NCBI GenBank assembly: GCA_018806985.1
Contig: JADANN010000286.1
Coordinates: forward strand, 1-64,000
Direction of reading: 5' to 3'
DNA from: Angiostrongylus vasorum
Taxonomy: Eukaryota > Nematoda > Chromadorea > Rhabditida > Metastrongylidae
DNA length: 64,000 nucleotides
The notes beneath the pieces were generated by a model. That model ran no database searches. It was not told the origin of the DNA and saw only the letters and a program-made list of their open reading frames with translations. The stretch's first letter is position 1, and every line of letters begins with the position of its first letter. The translations under genes and the position numbers were made by a program. Positions 12,034-25,600 of this stretch are shown piece by piece.

Positions 12034-13054
12034 TAAATGTTTTTCTTTTTTTTTCCTTTGGAAGAATCCAAATATGTCCCAGGAGAATTCACAAGGATTT
12101 TTGAGTGCTATCGTAAAGAAGAAGCTGCTAGTAGATTGCTTTCAATGGTTTCCGCATCATGTTGTCTACATTGACCACGACATTTATCAGTAAGTCATAG
12201 TGCTCTTGGTGAACTGGCATCTTTTCGTTAATGTAAGACTTATGTTACAATAACCTAACTATGGTTTCTTCTCATATCTCGCCATCACTCACGAGATCGT
12301 CTTCTGTCCCAGACTGGCTGTTGAACTCATCCGCCCGTATTTATCATGCTGTGCACGCCGTTAGGGATCTCAGCTCGTCGTCAAACTGAACGAGCAACAT
12401 CGGAATCATATAAACATGACCTTTACGGTTGGATTACGAAAGCGAATTGTCGTGATGATCGCCTATGTGACCTTTCCAGTTTCCGAATAAGGGAGGATAA
12501 GCCTTGATCCCAGCAGTTGCAAACTGTATATTCCTTGTGAGAATCTCGTCTGGGTTGACCCATCAGCGGTGGATGAACTGCCATCGGCCATTCTTTGGTC
12601 CTTGATATTGTGTGATAACCCACAAGTTTTCCATCCGTTCTACTCTCATCTAACTCGTCATTTTCAGATTGTGACAGCAACCAACCGGTCATCGTCATCC
12701 AATCTCTCAGTGCTATTGATTAAGATACAAGTTGCATCCGTGTACCTGAAGTGTACTTCGATTTCAGAGTTTCTCTCGTTTTTTCAAATTTACTCCTGAC
12801 CTCCATCTCTGCTCTGATATTTCACAGGTGTTTCCGGTTTTCTGCTATGGACAAGAACACTTTTCTGTCCACATTTCTTTTAATGGCCTGGAACTTTCGT
12901 GTATTGGTTTAAAGTCGTTGTTATTCATATTCTCCATTCTTCGAAATCCTCTTTAAGGTCTTCCCGCTTCGTCAGCTACATTATTCTTGAATGAAATGGT
13001 AAGTGGTAGGTTACATGGTTCCAGATCAGACATAGTTCACATAAGTTTCTACCA
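12034..13054. other. intergenic stretch, no gene recognised
   Basis: No repeat family or coding exon identified in this kilobase. Frames on both strands are short and lack conserved motifs. Confidence 0.4.
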
Positions 13055-13345
13055 CTTACTTGATACTTGATACTTGAACGGCGCCCTCACTGGTTGTGCG
13101 GGCCCTATCATAATCTCCATTCTTCGGAGATTTGCTGGTTGAGCTATTGTGGCCCTCTGGAGCCCCGAGGTCAGCCTGGCCAAAGTCCGCACCAGGTCGT
13201 CACCACCACAGGCAATCGCCGCCCTTGCGCAGAGGGGAGATTTGCCTCCATACGGCTTTTGATACCAGGACGGTGGTGGATCCTGGTATTGATTTACTCT
13301 TAGCCAGGCTTCCTGATGGAAACGCCGGATGGTTTTTACTACTAC
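13055..13345 (+). mobile_element. S3 repeat
   Basis: Begins with the tail TACTTGATACTTGAACGG, then CTCACTGGTTGTGCGGGCCC, GAGGTCAGCCTGGCCAAAGT, CGTCACCACCACAGGC, GATACCAGGACGGTGGTGGA and CTTCCTGATGGAAACGCC. Orientation is opposite to 8840-9245. The start half of the repeat is missing. Confidence 0.75.
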
Positions 13346-13641
13346 TTCAGTAGAATCGTATAGAAATTGAATAAAACTGGTTGAAAAAATCACTAAGATG
13401 GGAAGAAGAAGCTTGGAAAGTCAGTAAACAGAAGTTTCTTTTCAAAATCTGTTCCTTGTGTGTTATGATTTTTTTTTGCTTCGATTTAGACGCAGTGTGG
13501 TATTGCTGAGTCCTGATCATCGGTATTTATCCTGCGCACGAACATTCACTAATATAGCGTTTTTTATGTCGCATCGTGCGTTTATCTTTTCGATGGTTTG
13601 ACTTATTTTTCTGCAATCCATTAAGTCCCTGCACGGTTCAG

Positions 13642-16600
13642 ATGAGCATAACAATCGGTCTATGTGCGTGCGGAGTGTCGGCCGTCTTCTTTGGGTCCAT
13701 GTTTGTCCCAATTAGGAAGTTCGACGCCAAAGATGGTAAACGTAGTTTATTCAGTATGATCCTGACCAACAGAAACTAAGAGATCGGCGTACCTAGTCCG
13801 CAGTGACCAATATCTCTATGTGGATTACTTCTATCAGTAATGTTTGTAACGTAGAACTACACTATAATAGGAACGCTTTCTGGAAGTCATACCTTATAAA
13901 AATGACGAAAAACTGTGTTTCCGCATCGAAATGTGATGAACAACTAGCACACCTCTAGTAAACGAGTAACTTCTGCTGGGTAGCTCGACTTTTCGTTATA
14001 CCTGGGTGTGAGTGAGCTTATCATTGTCTCGGCTTCTTGGCACCTACTACACAGTTTTTAGCGGGAAAATAACAAGTGCTCAAGGGTAGCAAATGCCTCC
14101 GAAGAAAACTTGGTGTTCTAGCTAACGTATTTCGAAGACAACAAATTGACAACCCTAGCCACGAGTATATCAAAAGAAGCCCATTCTTAATTTCCTGAAC
14201 AGCGGAATGTCATGTAAAACTCCTGCTACAACTGTGTTCCATAGAAATAGCGTTCGATCACGACACTTTGGCAGTTTGTTCTCTAATGAGTCCATATGTC
14301 ATGTCTGTCTATGTCTTTGACTTTGAGGAATCATGCAAGCTTCTTTAAACTACTCCTGGCAGTTTTATGTCAGAACGAAAGTGTTTGGTGATTTTTGACA
14401 CAGACACATGGTTAGGAAACCCGTGAATCCGCTATGAGAAGAGTGAAAGAAGGCAGGAAATAAAAAGTCAGTAGTTTTGGATAAAGAGACAAAGAAGAAG
14501 CTCGAGTTTACCCAGCAGTTCATCTGTTGTGCAAAATAGCGTGTCTTTCCTTGTGTACTGCGGCTCATGAAGATTCGACAACAGTGGTCCGTAGATGAGT
14601 TAGAATCTGTATGACACTGGAGCAATTCTATTCTTCTATCACAGCGTACCACAATAGTTAGAGATGATCGGACGCACTTGGTCGCTGGTTCGATCCCATG
14701 CCACAGATAACCCAGGCAAGGCTCTCATCACTGAGAGGTCGGCAAAGGGATGCCAGACCAATTTGGGTGGATAGAAATACTGATTTAATACACTTTTGCT
14801 GGGCTCCCAGAAGGCATTGTATAGTTCAAGTATGCAATCAGCTAGCTCTTTAGTGTCGCGAATAAAGTTGAATGCATGACACTTCATTAGCGGATTAATC
14901 AACACTAAACGGTTTTGGTCGGTCTCGGCTCAGTTAAAAGTTTTGGTAACTACTAGATGGTCAAAACACGTTGGTATCACGCGGAGAAATGGTTAATATA
15001 TTGGGACGATTTTCACTGTATTCAAAATAGGTGGACAGATCATGGGGATTTTCCAATGACGGCTTGATGTAAGGAAATTGCATTCGTGTGAGAAGCAGGG
15101 TGAGTGCACCAACAAGGAGCTCGGGCTGCATTTTTAGTATATCTGAGCCCCTTCGAGAGTGACGAGCGCAAATTTGGAACGAGTGAAGTACGGATCGAGC
15201 CACTTTCAATGGACATCACAGTGCGCAGGCCAATACAATTATTGATACCCGTACGATAAATGACACGCATGAGTATCCGGTGCTGTTATCCTTAAGTGCC
15301 GTACTTTAATCTTTATTCTTTAATTCTTTAATGAATGTTCCTAACGATGACGTAAAAGTTGCAACTCAACAGGAATTTGGGACTAGTGGTGTCGCTATTT
15401 TACGTAGATGTTTTCAGTTCTTGAATAACCGGAACCTTAACAGTGCTGTCAACATTCAATCTTTTTTCGATGAACAAACACCGAGTATTTACTTGTTCAC
15501 ACTAGTTGACCTAGTTGACGTTCTGGAGGTTTCACCTTCTTCAGAGCTGGAAAAGGTCACTTTCACTCACTCAAACACTTCCATAAACTCCGAGAATAAA
15601 GCTTGATACATAAATTTTCATTCTCATAATAAATAAACACTCCACTATGTTCCTTATAAGTCTTCCAGTTGTTTGGTGAAAAGATGGAAGCTGCAGAGTC
15701 TTACATGGCGAGGAATGCGCCTAGCTCAGGTCAGAGAATCGGCTTGTGGTATGACGCGGGTCACGCGCTATCACAAGGCATTCCTCCTTGCGGTTCATTT
15801 TTAGGTTTTTGGAATTAATTTACAACGCATCAGGAGTTTTACGCGCTGATGTTTTGGATTCCTATGCGAGGATAGTAACTCTTACTTCAAAATCTCCGTT
15901 ATTTCCTTGTGTCCTAAGCGCGGTTAGTGTAGTGTACTGCTTGACTTTGAGTTTCCCGTCTAGTATCAAAAAATACTAGTATCGTGTTTGCTCATAAAGG
16001 AAACACTGAACTACTGATCAATGCCGAGGTTGAAAGAGAACCGATCCTGGGATTTACTACCCAGCCATTGTTAGCGTGAGGATTTTACTACGCGCAGTTT
16101 TAACAACTGTGTAGAGCAGACAGTGTCCATGATTAAAGGACATCTCTTGCTTGAATAAACTTAAAGAGGAAGACCGAACTAGCGTGGTATTGTGTTTCTC
16201 ATGTTTTTTGTTCACCGAATAATTTTTTATTTCAGATGAGTTTTTTGTTTCTTATTTGTTGTATTTTTCCATTCAAGGTGGATATTCAACCCTTTAAGGA
16301 GTGTTCGCCCAGTGGGTGATGGCGTCTGCGATTCTGCTGATCGGTTTCGCCGTTTTCTGCGTTAAAGGCTTTCCCGGCTTCTATCCGTTGGCCATGGTTG
16401 GCGGAACATTCTGGACTATCGGTAACGAATGCCTTTATCTTATTTCTTAAGTCCAAAATGCCAAACACTGAGGTGATTTGGTGACTTTTTGTCGATTCTT
16501 CTGTCCATTTAATATTCCAATTAAATCTTCATCCCTTCTTTTTTTCATAAGTTCAATCAAAACACACTAAAGGTTTTGTGGGAGACACTATGAAAGCAAC

Positions 16601-19600
16601 GTTTTGCTTACTTGGATACTTGGATGGCCCGTCTTCACTGATTGTGCGGACCCCAGAAAAATTTCCCGTATTTCAGAGTTTTGCTGGTTTAGCCTTTTCC
16701 CTGGAGTCCCGAGGTCAGCCTGGCCAAATTCTACCCCAGGTCGTCACCACCACAGGCAGTCGCCGCCCATGTGGACCTGGAGGAGATTTGCCACCATGCG
16801 ACTAGTTTAATACCAGGACGGTGGTGGTGTGGATCCTGGTATTGGTTTACTGTTAGCTGAGCTTTCTGATGGAAACCCCGGACTCCTCAGCTCGGGAGAC
16901 CATGTCGGGGTGGTGGGGGATGAATCGCACCGCTGTACATCGCAGGCTGACACCCAAGACACCTCTCATCCACGATGAGGCGGTAAACCGTGGGAAGCCA
17001 TGTAACGCTTTTTCAAGTTATAAATGGTTTTTTGTGGATTGCCCGTGATAAAAGTGAAAATTATTGGATAAAATAAACTAAAACCAGGATAGGATTTGTA
17101 AAATGCTAATTTTGTCGGTGATTGCTAGATTTCGATGAAGGCGATGATGCAACGATAATTCCATTTGAGAACAGATATCTTTTTCTCTCCAATGCACTTT
17201 TCAAAGCTCGTTTATATAAGAACTTACTAAAAAGCAGGGATGGTGCTAACCTTCCGACGATCTACTTTTGCCGCACTTTTCATATTCAACGGATAGCTTT
17301 CCGGCCACAGATGTTGCGCGATTCATTGTCAGCGGAAAGCTACTGTCTACATTATGTAGTTTGCAAAACACTGCTTTCGGACGAGTTTGTCTGTGCAATT
17401 GAGTACTGCTGCTAGAAAATGTAGCCGGCAAACAAGGTAAAAAAAAAGGATAAAGCTGTCGGCATTGATCAACCCTGAGCGATGCGCTGTGCATTCGACT
17501 TCATCAAGCATCGCAGGAGGTGATTGGATGCATATCTGGCCTTTATAATGACTCGCGGTGGTCTGCCATGTATCGAACCAGTGCTGCTATCCTCCCAGAC
17601 AAGTCTGGTACCAATTCGCCGACCCCGGAGGCATGGAAGGACGCGGGGAATCGATCTCATGTGTTTGCCGCAGGGCGCCTCCGACTACTGCATCATACAC
17701 GCCACGGAGAACGAATTACTACGGAATTTGTGCTGTTTTTTTTGTGCTGAAATTCGACATTTACGACAAGAACATTCTGCCATGGTAATATGGTAAGCCT
17801 TTAAGGTCGTAAATTACTTGTAACATCAATCATAACATGTAACAACAACAACACCAATCTGCTGAGGATGCCTACTAGGCCTTACCAAAGTTAGCGATTG
17901 TTAAAACCTAAGTTTATAGCGTAGTCATTCATCAGTTTCCCCACTTCCACAAACTGTGTTCACAACTGGTACAGTAACCCTTGTACTCAATCTACTCAGT
18001 ATTTATCTTGCAATCTGGAATTTGCATAGTGTACCCTTGTTTAAAAAATCTTTACAACTTGAACTTGCAATGTCTACAATCTGCTATTTTTTATACGATT
18101 CACAATTACTGCTATCTACAGCCACTAATATCTTATGGTTATAATTGAAAGAATGTAAGCAGGGAATATAACCATAGTGATGCTGAGACATTCGCAAAAC
18201 TCCGGACGGTTGGTGTCCGCGGTGGGAATCGAACACATTATTACCCTTTACGGCGGCTAACGCGTTCACCACCACACCATGCGAGTCTTTCGTTTGGCCT
18301 TTCTCTCAGTCGTCTTATTCACTTATAGGTGCTATAAGCAATCACCCATCAACGTGATTTAACATCACATCACACGCTGCCATTAAAAAAGGATAGGCAG
18401 TAAGTAAAAAAGGGACTACATTGTGATTTACATCACAGCTTCAATTTAACTCGATCCAATGCCGATTTGTGCTCCCTAGATCAATCCCGTTGACGGGTGA
18501 TTGCTGAGAGCACCTATAAGTCAATAATAACAAGGCCGAGAGAAGGGCGATACCAAAGACTCGCACAGTGTTGTGGTGAACGCGTCAACCCCCGGAAATG
18601 GTAATAACGCGTTCGTTCCTCACCTCAAACACCAGCGCTCTGGGGGCTTGGCAAATATCTCAGCATCACTGTGGGCAGTAAATAAAAAAGTTATGCATTG
18701 TAAATAGGAATATTTGATGCATTGAGTACATCTAGTACTGATCAGTTTGGCCACGTTTTTGAACCAGCTATTCATCACTGTACTTTAACTAGCGTCGTCT
18801 AAAGTCAGGTGAATGACGGACGAGTTTTTTTTTCATAGCAAACAAACGTCGTACGTGACCCGAGAGTACGGAAAGGTACATAGAAGACTTTAGAGGTTAC
18901 AGAGAATATGTAAATTCTCAGAAATCACTCAAAAATGAATTGGAAAGTTGAATTGTTGAGCAGAAACCGCGAAAAGAGGCGTGGGCATTTCGATATGTAG
19001 TCGCTGAGTGGACGATACGATTCATATATTATTCATAACGTGCGCGGCTTAGAATTAGGCGCCGTCGAGGATGTGTCCAACGAAAAGAGCTTCGTTTAAA
19101 TGACATGTAATATAAGTTTTAAAACTGAGCACTAATACTAGGTTTTGCCTTATAACATATTGGGTTAATTATAGTAGAATGAATGGTGATAATGGAAAGT
19201 ACTTGCAAATTTTCCCTAATATCAGCAGTGCTTTCTCCGTTTCACATTGCTTCCCTCCTCAACTTCTTGCTCCATTTTCTTTTTGTCCTTGTCTTGTCTG
19301 TCTAATTTCCTATTTTCGACCCATTTGTTTTAATCTAAATCCTATCCAGCTACTCTATGGCTATGACCTACATTGCAGCCTCGTGCAGATGCGATTTTAG
19401 GGAATGTAGCTGCGATTCCGACCATTTCAAGACTAGGCATGGCACTGGGCATACTCATCTGGAACACATCAAATTGCTTGACTGGTTGGGCCAGCGGAAG
19501 GTTCGGCCTATTTGGAATGAAAGCTAATCCACCCGCAAGCAGTGCCCTTAACTACAATGGCCTGGTCTGTGTGATTGCAGGGCTAGTTTTCTGGTCCATA

Positions 19601-22600
19601 ATTTGAATGAAAATCTTATCTTCAAGGTTCTGTATCCACTGACTGGTTTTGATTCGCAAGTCTCGTTCGTAAAACGAGCACCTTGACAATCCAGTTCAGA
19701 AATCGTGTAAAAAGCTTGTAGATTAGGGACAACAGGTAAATTGGCCCATACTTGCCTATGTCGCTCATGTCCTCTTTTTTGTGCAACAGTGTAGTATTAT
19801 AGGTGAAGTAACTTCTCCGTATGGGCGCCAGAGAGTGAGCATCTAATTGGTGTTTAATTTTGCTTGTTGAGGTCGACTTCTGACTTCTCATTTTCTAGGT
19901 ACATCCCATTCACTTGATTTTTTGGCTTTTTGCAAAATCGCTCTGCAGAACCAGCCGCACAAAGTCTTACACAGATAAGGAATGTACCTTAATCATGTCA
20001 AAAAAATCAGCCTGAGGTGTGCAGCGACGTCGCTCATAGTCATTTTTCGAATTTATTCAAAACGCAAGTTGTGCGTGCGGTTGCTTAAGATTTCTGTGGC
20101 GAGGATAGTGACTTTTACGTCAAAATCTCACTAATCTCTTTGTGTCCTATGCGTCCTTAGTGGAGTGTTCCATTCGACTTTAAGTTTCCTATTTTCCACC
20201 ATGAAAAGGCGCGTGTGGCGCAGTGGTTGGAAGCGCCACTGCGACACACACGTGGGTATGATCCCCGTGCCTATGGCTCACCAAGCACTCCATCCCTCCG
20301 GGGTCGGCAGATTGGTACCAGACTTGTCTGTCTGGGAGGATAGCAGCACTGACTCGATACATCGGTAGGCCACCGCGAGTCATTGTAAAGGCCAGATATG
20401 CATTCGATCACCTCCAACGATACATATTTATTATACTTAGTAAAGTCGGATGCACGGCGCATCCCTCAGGAATTGATCAATGCCGAGAGCTTTATCCTTT
20501 ATCCTTTATTTCTCACTAACTTATCGAATAATGCCGAGGCTATTAAAAAAGTTGGCCTTGGTAGTTTACGTTTTCTTTTCGCAAAATATCTTTTTTTTTC
20601 CTTCGAAGCACTCCCAGAAATGCTGTCAACCGCTTTTTTAACAATTCCTTAAGTACTTTTATGGCTAATACTGATTCTCGCCGTGGTCAGTTAGGCGCTT
20701 ATGTTGATTCTGGTGACACGTTTAGGTTGTCTAGTGTTCGAGATAGAAGATATTCTTCGTCCACCTTTCCTATCATTGAACAATGACACAGCTTCGCAGT
20801 AGACTCTACGTTATTTGCGTCATTTATCGGAAGAATCGTTCATCCACCGGATTCATCTAAGCTCACCAAAAACACTTTCGTTTTCATGACAAAGTCCAGC
20901 TAAGAGTAAATGTAGGATTTAGCCCAACATGGCGCGCTTTTTCTTGGCCACCTCATTTTTTAGACCAACATAAATGAGAGACCTCGTTCAAAAAGGTGTT
21001 AGGTGCTCTTTGCGTCCCTCGAGTGATCGGGAGTGCATTAACAGCTCCTCAGGTTTACGGTATACAACAGGGACTGATGGAGGTTTTATTGGTCCCTTAA
21101 GAATTACTGGATGATTATCGAGACTTCAAGTTATACTGCTTTACATTAAAACCGTGCCATTTCCTCAATATTTCAAGTTTTGTTTCGTAATTCCAATGTT
21201 CTTAACTGTTTACCTTTTTTTCAGAGGGATTTTATTCTCACGGTTAAGAAGCGAAGAAGATGAGAAGGCGGAGAGAAATGGTGATTTGAATATGATAAGC
21301 GTTGAGGAAAGGCGGCTTTGTTTTCTATCTTTGCAACTATGCAGTTCTAATTTAAATTGGTCTACGTGTTTAGGAAACAATGACTGAGCAGTCACTAACT
21401 AATGAAGATACAAAAGAAAGCGAAAAGGAGGAAGAGTGTAGTCCGCGGACCACTGTGGCAGCGCAAAGTGGAAAACAACGACTACTGTGAGTATTAATGG
21501 CTGGGATCTTCAGAAAATCGGATATCTGATTCTGTAGGTCTAAACAACCTCAGCCATCCTCATTCTTCTGCATTTGATTAACTCTATTAATGACTTTAGA
21601 ATATTCTGGTGCGTCTGATTTAGAAATCAAAGCGAACAAGATCCTCCATGGGATATAATGTCAAGTCAGGAAACCTCTCACATTGTACTTCGAGTAGATG
21701 GATTGTCCCCTTTCTGACAAAAAGTGGTGATCAGTGATTTACCGTTTGCATTATGCTTTACAGTTGCCTCACAACGGTTTACTGCCTTATCTTGACTGGG
21801 AGGTGTTCCTGGGTGTCGAGCTGCGATGTACAACGGGGGATCTCCGAAGCTGAGAAGGAATCCGGCGTTTCCACTGGGAAGCCCAGCTAAGAGTAAAGCA
21901 ATACCAGGATCCACTACCGTCCTCGTATCAAACTAGTCGCATGGTGGGCTCCCTCTGATCCACAAGGGCGGCGATTGCCTTTGGTGGTGACGACGTGGGG
22001 CAGACTTTGGCTAGGCTGACCGCGGGACTCCAGTTAAACACCATGGCTAAGCCACTCCGAAAAGTGGAGATCGTGCTGTGGCCCGCACAACCAGTGAGGA
22101 GGGCCGTACAAATATCCGAGTATCCAAGTATTATCCTTTACATTTAATTGTTTGTATCTGGGTTATGAGCACAACACTTCGAAGAAGTTAATGTACCACG
22201 AGGAGAAAGAGTGAAGGAGTGAACTTTTAAGTGAAAACACCACTTAAATTTTTGATGGCCGTTGCCAGGCAGTTCATACCACAAGAAGCGCTAACCATTT
22301 TTTCCTGCAATGCTTTCGACGTTGAAACAAAGGCGACTATGTTGCAGCGGCTTCGTTCTCGCGTTGAGCTCCGGCCTATTTTATGGTCTCACTTTCGTGC
22401 CGGTCAACTACATGATGGACAATTCGGACAAGTTTCCCGATTATCCACAGGATGTTCTAGCCTATGTATTCTCACACTACTTCGGAATTTTCCTCACTGC
22501 ATCTGCCATCTTCATCGGCTACGCGATCGTTAAGTACGTATTGTTCATTTGGATCTAAATTCTTGAAAAGTTAAGTTATGGCAATTTTAATGATTCAGTG

Positions 22601-25600
22601 CAGAGTTGTTTTACAGGACACAAGTTTTTTAAGGGGAAAGCATCGGGTAATCCTGGTAGAAGTTGGTGATTAGAAGATCCCTCCGAAGAATTTGACGCTC
22701 GAGAGCCACAACGGAGTCGTCTGTTTAGTATACGATAGTTTACTCGACCTCAAAGTAATAGCTCGGTCAGCAGGATTTTGCGATCTGGGAATAAAACAAA
22801 AAGCGTTTTGTAGCTCTCATAAGGAATAGTGCATTCAGAAAATAGATGAACTTCTGCAAAAAGTTGTAAGTAAATGTCTTAATGTCATCTTTTGGCTTGG
22901 ATGTTGCATAAAGTTTGTAACTGTCGTCCTAAAAGCGTTGTTCTTGTATTTAAAGAGATGGAAACTTATTTCGTTTATGAGATCTTCCAAATAAAAACCA
23001 CCGCATTCCTTGAACTCTCCAATATTTTGGATTTTCTGTTCATCGCTTACTAGTGTACTGACTATTGCTGAAAGGGAGTCACTAGGTCGAACTATCTGCT
23101 GTTGCACAAGCGTTACCAATTATGTCTTAGCTGGTTTGTAAGTCAAAGTCTCAGTTTAAGAGCCGTTCTATCTCGTTTCAAATAAAACGCTCTTCTCATC
23201 TTCTCGATAAACTGTTAACGTCTTTAAGTTGTTTGACTTCTCCAGAAAAAATCGACCAGTCGTTCCGCCGTTCATTTTCCTGCCGGCATTCGTTGCCGGA
23301 TTACTCTGGGGCATTGCACAGACGTCGTTCTTCATCGCAAATCAGCATCTTTCCCAAGCGATCACCTTTCCGATCATTACCATGCTTCCTGGATGCGTTG
23401 CTTCTGCATGGAGCATAGTGTACTTCAAAGAAATCAAGGTTAGCGAAAAGTACACAGGACAATTTTTAGGTTTCTAAGATTTTATCTTCACTAAAATAAG
23501 CTGAATATCATAATGTTTACTTTTTTATTTACTGCTTGCTACAATTTTCACGGGAAATGAACCCTATCGATGGTGAGATCCATTATAAACCGGGTTTATT
23601 GCCGATGTGGGCTGCCCAGATCAATCCCGTTGACGGGCAGTTGCTGATGGCACTGGTAGGTTGAAAACTAGCTGAGAGAAAAGCAGAGCAAGGGCCTCCA
23701 CGGCGCAGTGTGTAATGCTCGAGTCTTCGGCCAGGTAAATCATGGTTCGATCTGGCCCTGTGTCCAAATTTTGCGAATAAGCTGAATAGTTTGTCTCCTT
23801 CACTGTTATGGTAAAAAAGAACCCAGCTATAATTAAGCAGATGCGAAACACATCACTGTTCTTTGTTTTCGATGTGGATTGTTATGCAAGATCTATCTAT
23901 TCTTTTTTTGTGGCGGTCTTTTTCGAAAAGAAAACTGTTATTCGGCCCATTAATAAAAAGCGATTAATGTGGGAACCTACGTCTTTGCTTCACATTAGAA
24001 GAGTACCTCTTTGTCAAACCGCTGGTCTATATTTGAGCCCATCACCTCCCAGGCAGCTTCTTTAAGAGGGTCAATGCGGAAATTATGGAATATGGGCGAA
24101 AGCAGACGCTATCAGTCCCCTATTACTACAGAAGGTCACTGAAATTCCCATTGCTTTCAGCAATACCGAGGGCGAATTTTCTATGCTGTATATGCGCTAA
24201 GTTCTATAGGTATTTGTGAAGGCTCCAACTAAATCTCTTTGGAGTGATTTTCGAGGTCTCCCCAATAGATTTTCTTCTCTGCACCGTCGTTATTCGTTAT
24301 CAAATGATGTTTTACAGCTTATTTCAAAATGTATGAGATTCAAGATCATGTTAAAGCCTCATGTAGGCTTCAGTTTTTTTCTGTGCTCGTGCGACTCCTT
24401 CATGGTGGTAGAGATGCGGTCCGAACTTTGCAGTGATGAACTTGATTATACTCACAGATTTTTGGATCCGGTTTACAACCATGTCATAGAGCTCAATCGG
24501 ACTTTTTTCCCCTGCTAGTTATAAAGGCACTATTTTTTGCTTGTGATTGATTTCCAAGCGTGTCGCGCCACCATCCAGATTGTTGACAGTTGTGATCTGG
24601 TTTGCTTGCAAGATTCGAAGATGGTAGAAAGTCAAGTGAATTGACAGGAACTCGTCTGAGTCAACGAGTTAGGTAATTAGCGAGTGTAAGACAAAGCTTC
24701 CCCCACTGACATTTCATTACAGATCCTTTTTTGCAGTATTTATAATTGTCCGGTTCATTGCTAAACATTGATCCTCTCATTCTTAGTCTTCTGTGGGACC
24801 ATCTTCTGACACTTCATACGATTCTCGACCTTTTAGAAAAAGTAAAAAGTGGTGTCAGAAGAATCTTTCTTCGTGGTGCGTGTACGGAGCAAGCAGGAGC
24901 AGCTAGTATCCAGTATATATTGTCACGTACTTGGATATATCGTTGGCCCGTCCTCACTGGTGGGTGCGGCCTTCATCATAATTCCCATTCGTTTCTCTCT
25001 CTTGCAAACGTCGTTCATGGGGGCATGGTGATCGTCTGCATTGAACATAATGACGTCTGAAATTGTTCCCATCTGCGAATGCAATGGTTAACGTTACCCA
25101 CGAATACTTCCACACATCATTTGTGTGGGCGCTTCAGGAGATGCTTTCCTTATCCTAGAGTTCACTTTGCTTTTATTTCCGTCCTTCTGTCTTCTGTTCT
25201 TTCCATTGTCATATTACCCGCCTATCTGTCTTTCGAGATTTGGAAGACCTGAGTCACGCGTTCCAACTGAAGAGAGTACCAGTTAAATGTCAGGATGCAT
25301 CGTTCAAGCACTCTATAGGTCGGTCTTTCTACATTCGTCTCTTGTAGGCCAATCACATTGAATTTGATGCTCAGGAATAGTACCAAGATCAACACCTGAA
25401 CACACCATTCTAATTTTATAGCTGCAGAGTAAGAATCAGTTTCCATGGCGTGTTGTGACTCGTTCTGTCGTTTTCCAATGACGTCCTCTGAGACCCGAGA
25501 TTTCATCGGCTCTCAGCGGTTGTCTTGCCGCCTGACACCTTAGATCAGAGTGCCCAGTGTCCGGGGTCTTCTTTTGTTAAGTCATTATGTTTTCCTGGAG

